Assembly: GCF_035953295.1 (NCBI RefSeq)
Contig: NZ_CP108370.1
Span: 5,299,001-5,363,000, forward strand
DNA: 64,000 nt
Source: Streptomyces sp. NBC_01335
GTDB taxonomy: Bacteria; Actinomycetota; Actinomycetes; Streptomycetales; Streptomycetaceae
Reading direction: 5' to 3'
Part shown: in pieces, positions 62,675 through 64,000 of the stretch
Numbering within the stretch: position 1 is the first letter of the stretch
Layout of the letters: the number at the start of each line of letters is the position of its first letter
Translations under genes and position numbers: made by a program
Notes under the pieces: generated by a model
Database searches by the model: none
Told to the model about the DNA's origin: nothing
What the model saw: the letters and a program-made list of their open reading frames with translations, nothing else

Positions 62675-63649
62675 TCACGCCATCTCCGGCACCTCGGACG
62701 GGCCCCGGAAGGTGCGCCGGTACGCGTTCGGGGTCGTACCCAGCGAACGGACGAACTGGTGGCGCAGGGCCGCCGCGTTGCCGAAGCCGGCCTGCCCCGC
62801 GACGGCCTCCATCGTCTCGTCCGAGGTCTCCAGCAGGTGCTGGGCGAGCAGCACCCGCTGCCGCAGCAGCCAGCGGTAGGGGGTGGTGCCCGTCTCCTGC
62901 TGGAAGCGGCGCGCGTAGGTGCGGGGCGACATGTGGGCGAGGGCCGCGAGCTGGTCGACGGTCATCTCCTGGTCGAGGTGGTTCTCCATCCACGCCAGGG
63001 TGTCCCCGACGGTGTCGCAACGGGTGCGCGGCAGCGGGCGCTTCACGTACTGCGCCTGGCCGCCGTCCCGGTGCGGGGGGACCACCATCCGGCGGGCGAT
63101 GGCGTTGGCGACGTCCTGGCCGAACTCCTGGCGCACCAGGTGCAGGCAGGCGTCGATACCGGCCGCCGTCCCGGCCGAGGTGATCACCTGGCCCTCGTCG
63201 ACGTAGAGCACGTCCGGCTCCACCCGGGCGCGCGGGAAGCGCCGGGCGAGTTCGTCGGAGTGCCGCCAGTGCGTGGTGCAGCGGCGGCCGTCCAGCAGCC
63301 CCGCCGCCCCGAGGACGAACGCTCCGGAGCAGACGCTCAGCACCCGTGCGCCACGGTCCACCGCCCGGCGCAGCGCGTCCAGGACCTCGTCCGGGTACTC
63401 CCGGGCGATGAAGTGGCTGCCGGCCGGTACGGCGACGAGGTCGGCCTCCTCCAGCCGTTCGAGGCCGTGCGGGGTGGTGAGGGTGAAACCGGCGTGGGTG
63501 CGCAGCGCCGGGCCCTCCGCCGACACCACCGCGAAATCGTGCACCGGCAGGCCCTCGTCGCTGCGGTCGAGGCCGAACACCTCGCACAGGACGCCGAGTT
63601 CGAAGGGGTGCACCTCGTCCAGCAGCAGGGCGGCGACGTTTTTCAGCAT
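62675..63649 (-). CDS. GlxA-family transcriptional regulator (DJ-1/PfpI plus AraC)
   Basis: A 324-residue regulator. The N-terminal DJ-1/PfpI-like domain (1-175) has the elbow LSVCSGAFVLGAAGLL; the C-terminal AraC domain (about 215-320) has MTVDQLAALAHMSPRTYARR and a second helix-turn-helix AGFGNAAALRHQFVRSLG. Ligand unknown. The ATG at 63649 lacks a strong ribosome site. It is divergent from a small membrane protein gene. Confidence 0.92.
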   Translation of the reverse strand: MLKNVAALLLDEVHPFELGVLCEVFGLDRSDEGLPVHDFAVVSAEGPALRTHAGFTLTTPHGLERLEEADLVAVPAGSHFIAREYPDEVLDALRRAVDRGARVLSVCSGAFVLGAAGLLDGRRCTTHWRHSDELARRFPRARVEPDVLYVDEGQVITSAGTAAGIDACLHLVRQEFGQDVANAIARRMVVPPHRDGGQAQYVKRPLPRTRCDTVGDTLAWMENHLDQEMTVDQLAALAHMSPRTYARRFQQETGTTPYRWLLRQRVLLAQHLLETSDETMEAVAGQAGFGNAAALRHQFVRSLGTTPNAYRRTFRGPSEVPEMA

Positions 63650-63741
63650 GAGGGCAGTGTGCCAGGAGTGTGGCAGTAATTCGATGGTTGGTGACAGTCC
63701 TGCCACTGCCGGGACGGGTTCCCGGCGGTCAGAGTGGAGCC

Positions 63742-63951
63742 ATGAACACACTCCTGAACGTCCTCGGTGTCACCGTCCTCGCCGCCCTCGTCCTGCTCCC
63801 CGCCCTCCTCGGACTCGCCCGGGAGCGCCGCATCTCCCGCGAGCTGCGCGCGGCGGAAGAAGCCCGCCGCACCGACCCGCCGGCGCCGGTGGCCGCCCCT
63901 CCCCGGCGCACCGCGCCGACCGGGCACCTCCGGTCCTGGGCGCGGGTCTGA
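63742..63951 (+). CDS. Small single-pass membrane protein
   Basis: A 69-residue protein. ATG 63742 follows GTGGAG closely. One N-terminal helix (LLNVLGVTVLAALVLLPALL), then a charged cytoplasmic segment (RERRISRELRAAEEARR) and a Pro/Ala-rich tail. Not recognised. The last 49 bases of the window hold nothing I can call. Confidence 0.55.
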   Translation: MNTLLNVLGVTVLAALVLLPALLGLARERRISRELRAAEEARRTDPPAPVAAPPRRTAPTGHLRSWARV

Positions 63952-64000
63952 CGGCGGGCCGCGCCGCCCGCGCGAACGGGGCGGTACGCGCGATCATGGA

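Overview
The window is high-GC (about 72%) actinobacterial chromosome, almost certainly Streptomyces. Third codon positions are nearly all G or C, GTG and TTG starts are common, and characteristic Streptomyces loci are present (sigR-rsrA, wblC, uvrD2, adnAB, hisN, two initiator tRNA copies). I see no rRNA, CRISPR array, insertion sequence, phage or large secondary-metabolite cluster. It reads as chromosomal core.

Layout. 0-5.3 kb: an operon with a PelF-like (DUF3492) glycosyltransferase truncated by the window edge, a polytopic membrane protein, a sugar-nucleotide epimerase preceded by a tiny coupled leader ORF, and a spherulin-4 (GH135-like) protein; this looks like an undescribed exopolysaccharide locus. 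5.4-11.3 kb: moeZ, a secreted S33 peptidase lipoprotein and a large membrane protein fusing a pseudokinase to a flippase-like domain. 11.5-25 kb: DNA and RNA repair or turnover (Atl, AdnA, AdnB, M20 dipeptidase, NudC, mycoredoxin, UvrD2). 25-27 kb: the WblC resistance regulator with a long attenuator leader, two small genes and several short tandem-repeat arrays. 27.4-34.3 kb: an ABC1 kinase/E1-like pair, an SprT-like peptidase, and a TerD-AIM24, AIM24, AIM24 operon. 34.3-43.6 kb: NUDIX hydrolase, DUF2342 metalloprotease, epimerase, MoaE, PDZ-Lon protease, PPA1309 protein, UPF0182 protein. 43.7-46.3 kb: two identical initiator tRNAs flanking a Sel1/TPR protein. 46.4-55.3 kb: CatR-type Fur repressor and catalase, CBS protein, HisN, guanidinium-type SMR exporter, RsgA, AroA, M50 protease, SRAP protein, hydrolase. 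55.5-64 kb: sigR-rsrA, a coupled HD-GYP/degenerate-HD pair, TPR protein, peptide deformylase, secreted M15 carboxypeptidase, GlxA/AraC regulator and a small membrane protein.

How the genes work together. The main theme is thiol-oxidative and antibiotic stress. SigR/RsrA senses disulphide stress, and sites fitting the SigR consensus GGAAY-N18-GTT lie at exact spacing ahead of moeZ, mrx1, the UPF0182 gene and sigR itself. WblC controls intrinsic antibiotic resistance and appears to be governed by an upstream-ORF attenuator, for which I can draw mutually exclusive terminator and antiterminator hairpins. From memory, gene content from moeZ through aroA/rsgA parallels Mycobacterium tuberculosis Rv3193c-Rv3228 (UPF0182, PDZ protease, DUF2342, ABC1, whiB7, uvrD2, mrx1, nudC, adnB/adnA, atl, moeB1, rshA/sigH, aroA, rsgA), so much of the window is an old actinobacterial stress and genome-maintenance neighbourhood.
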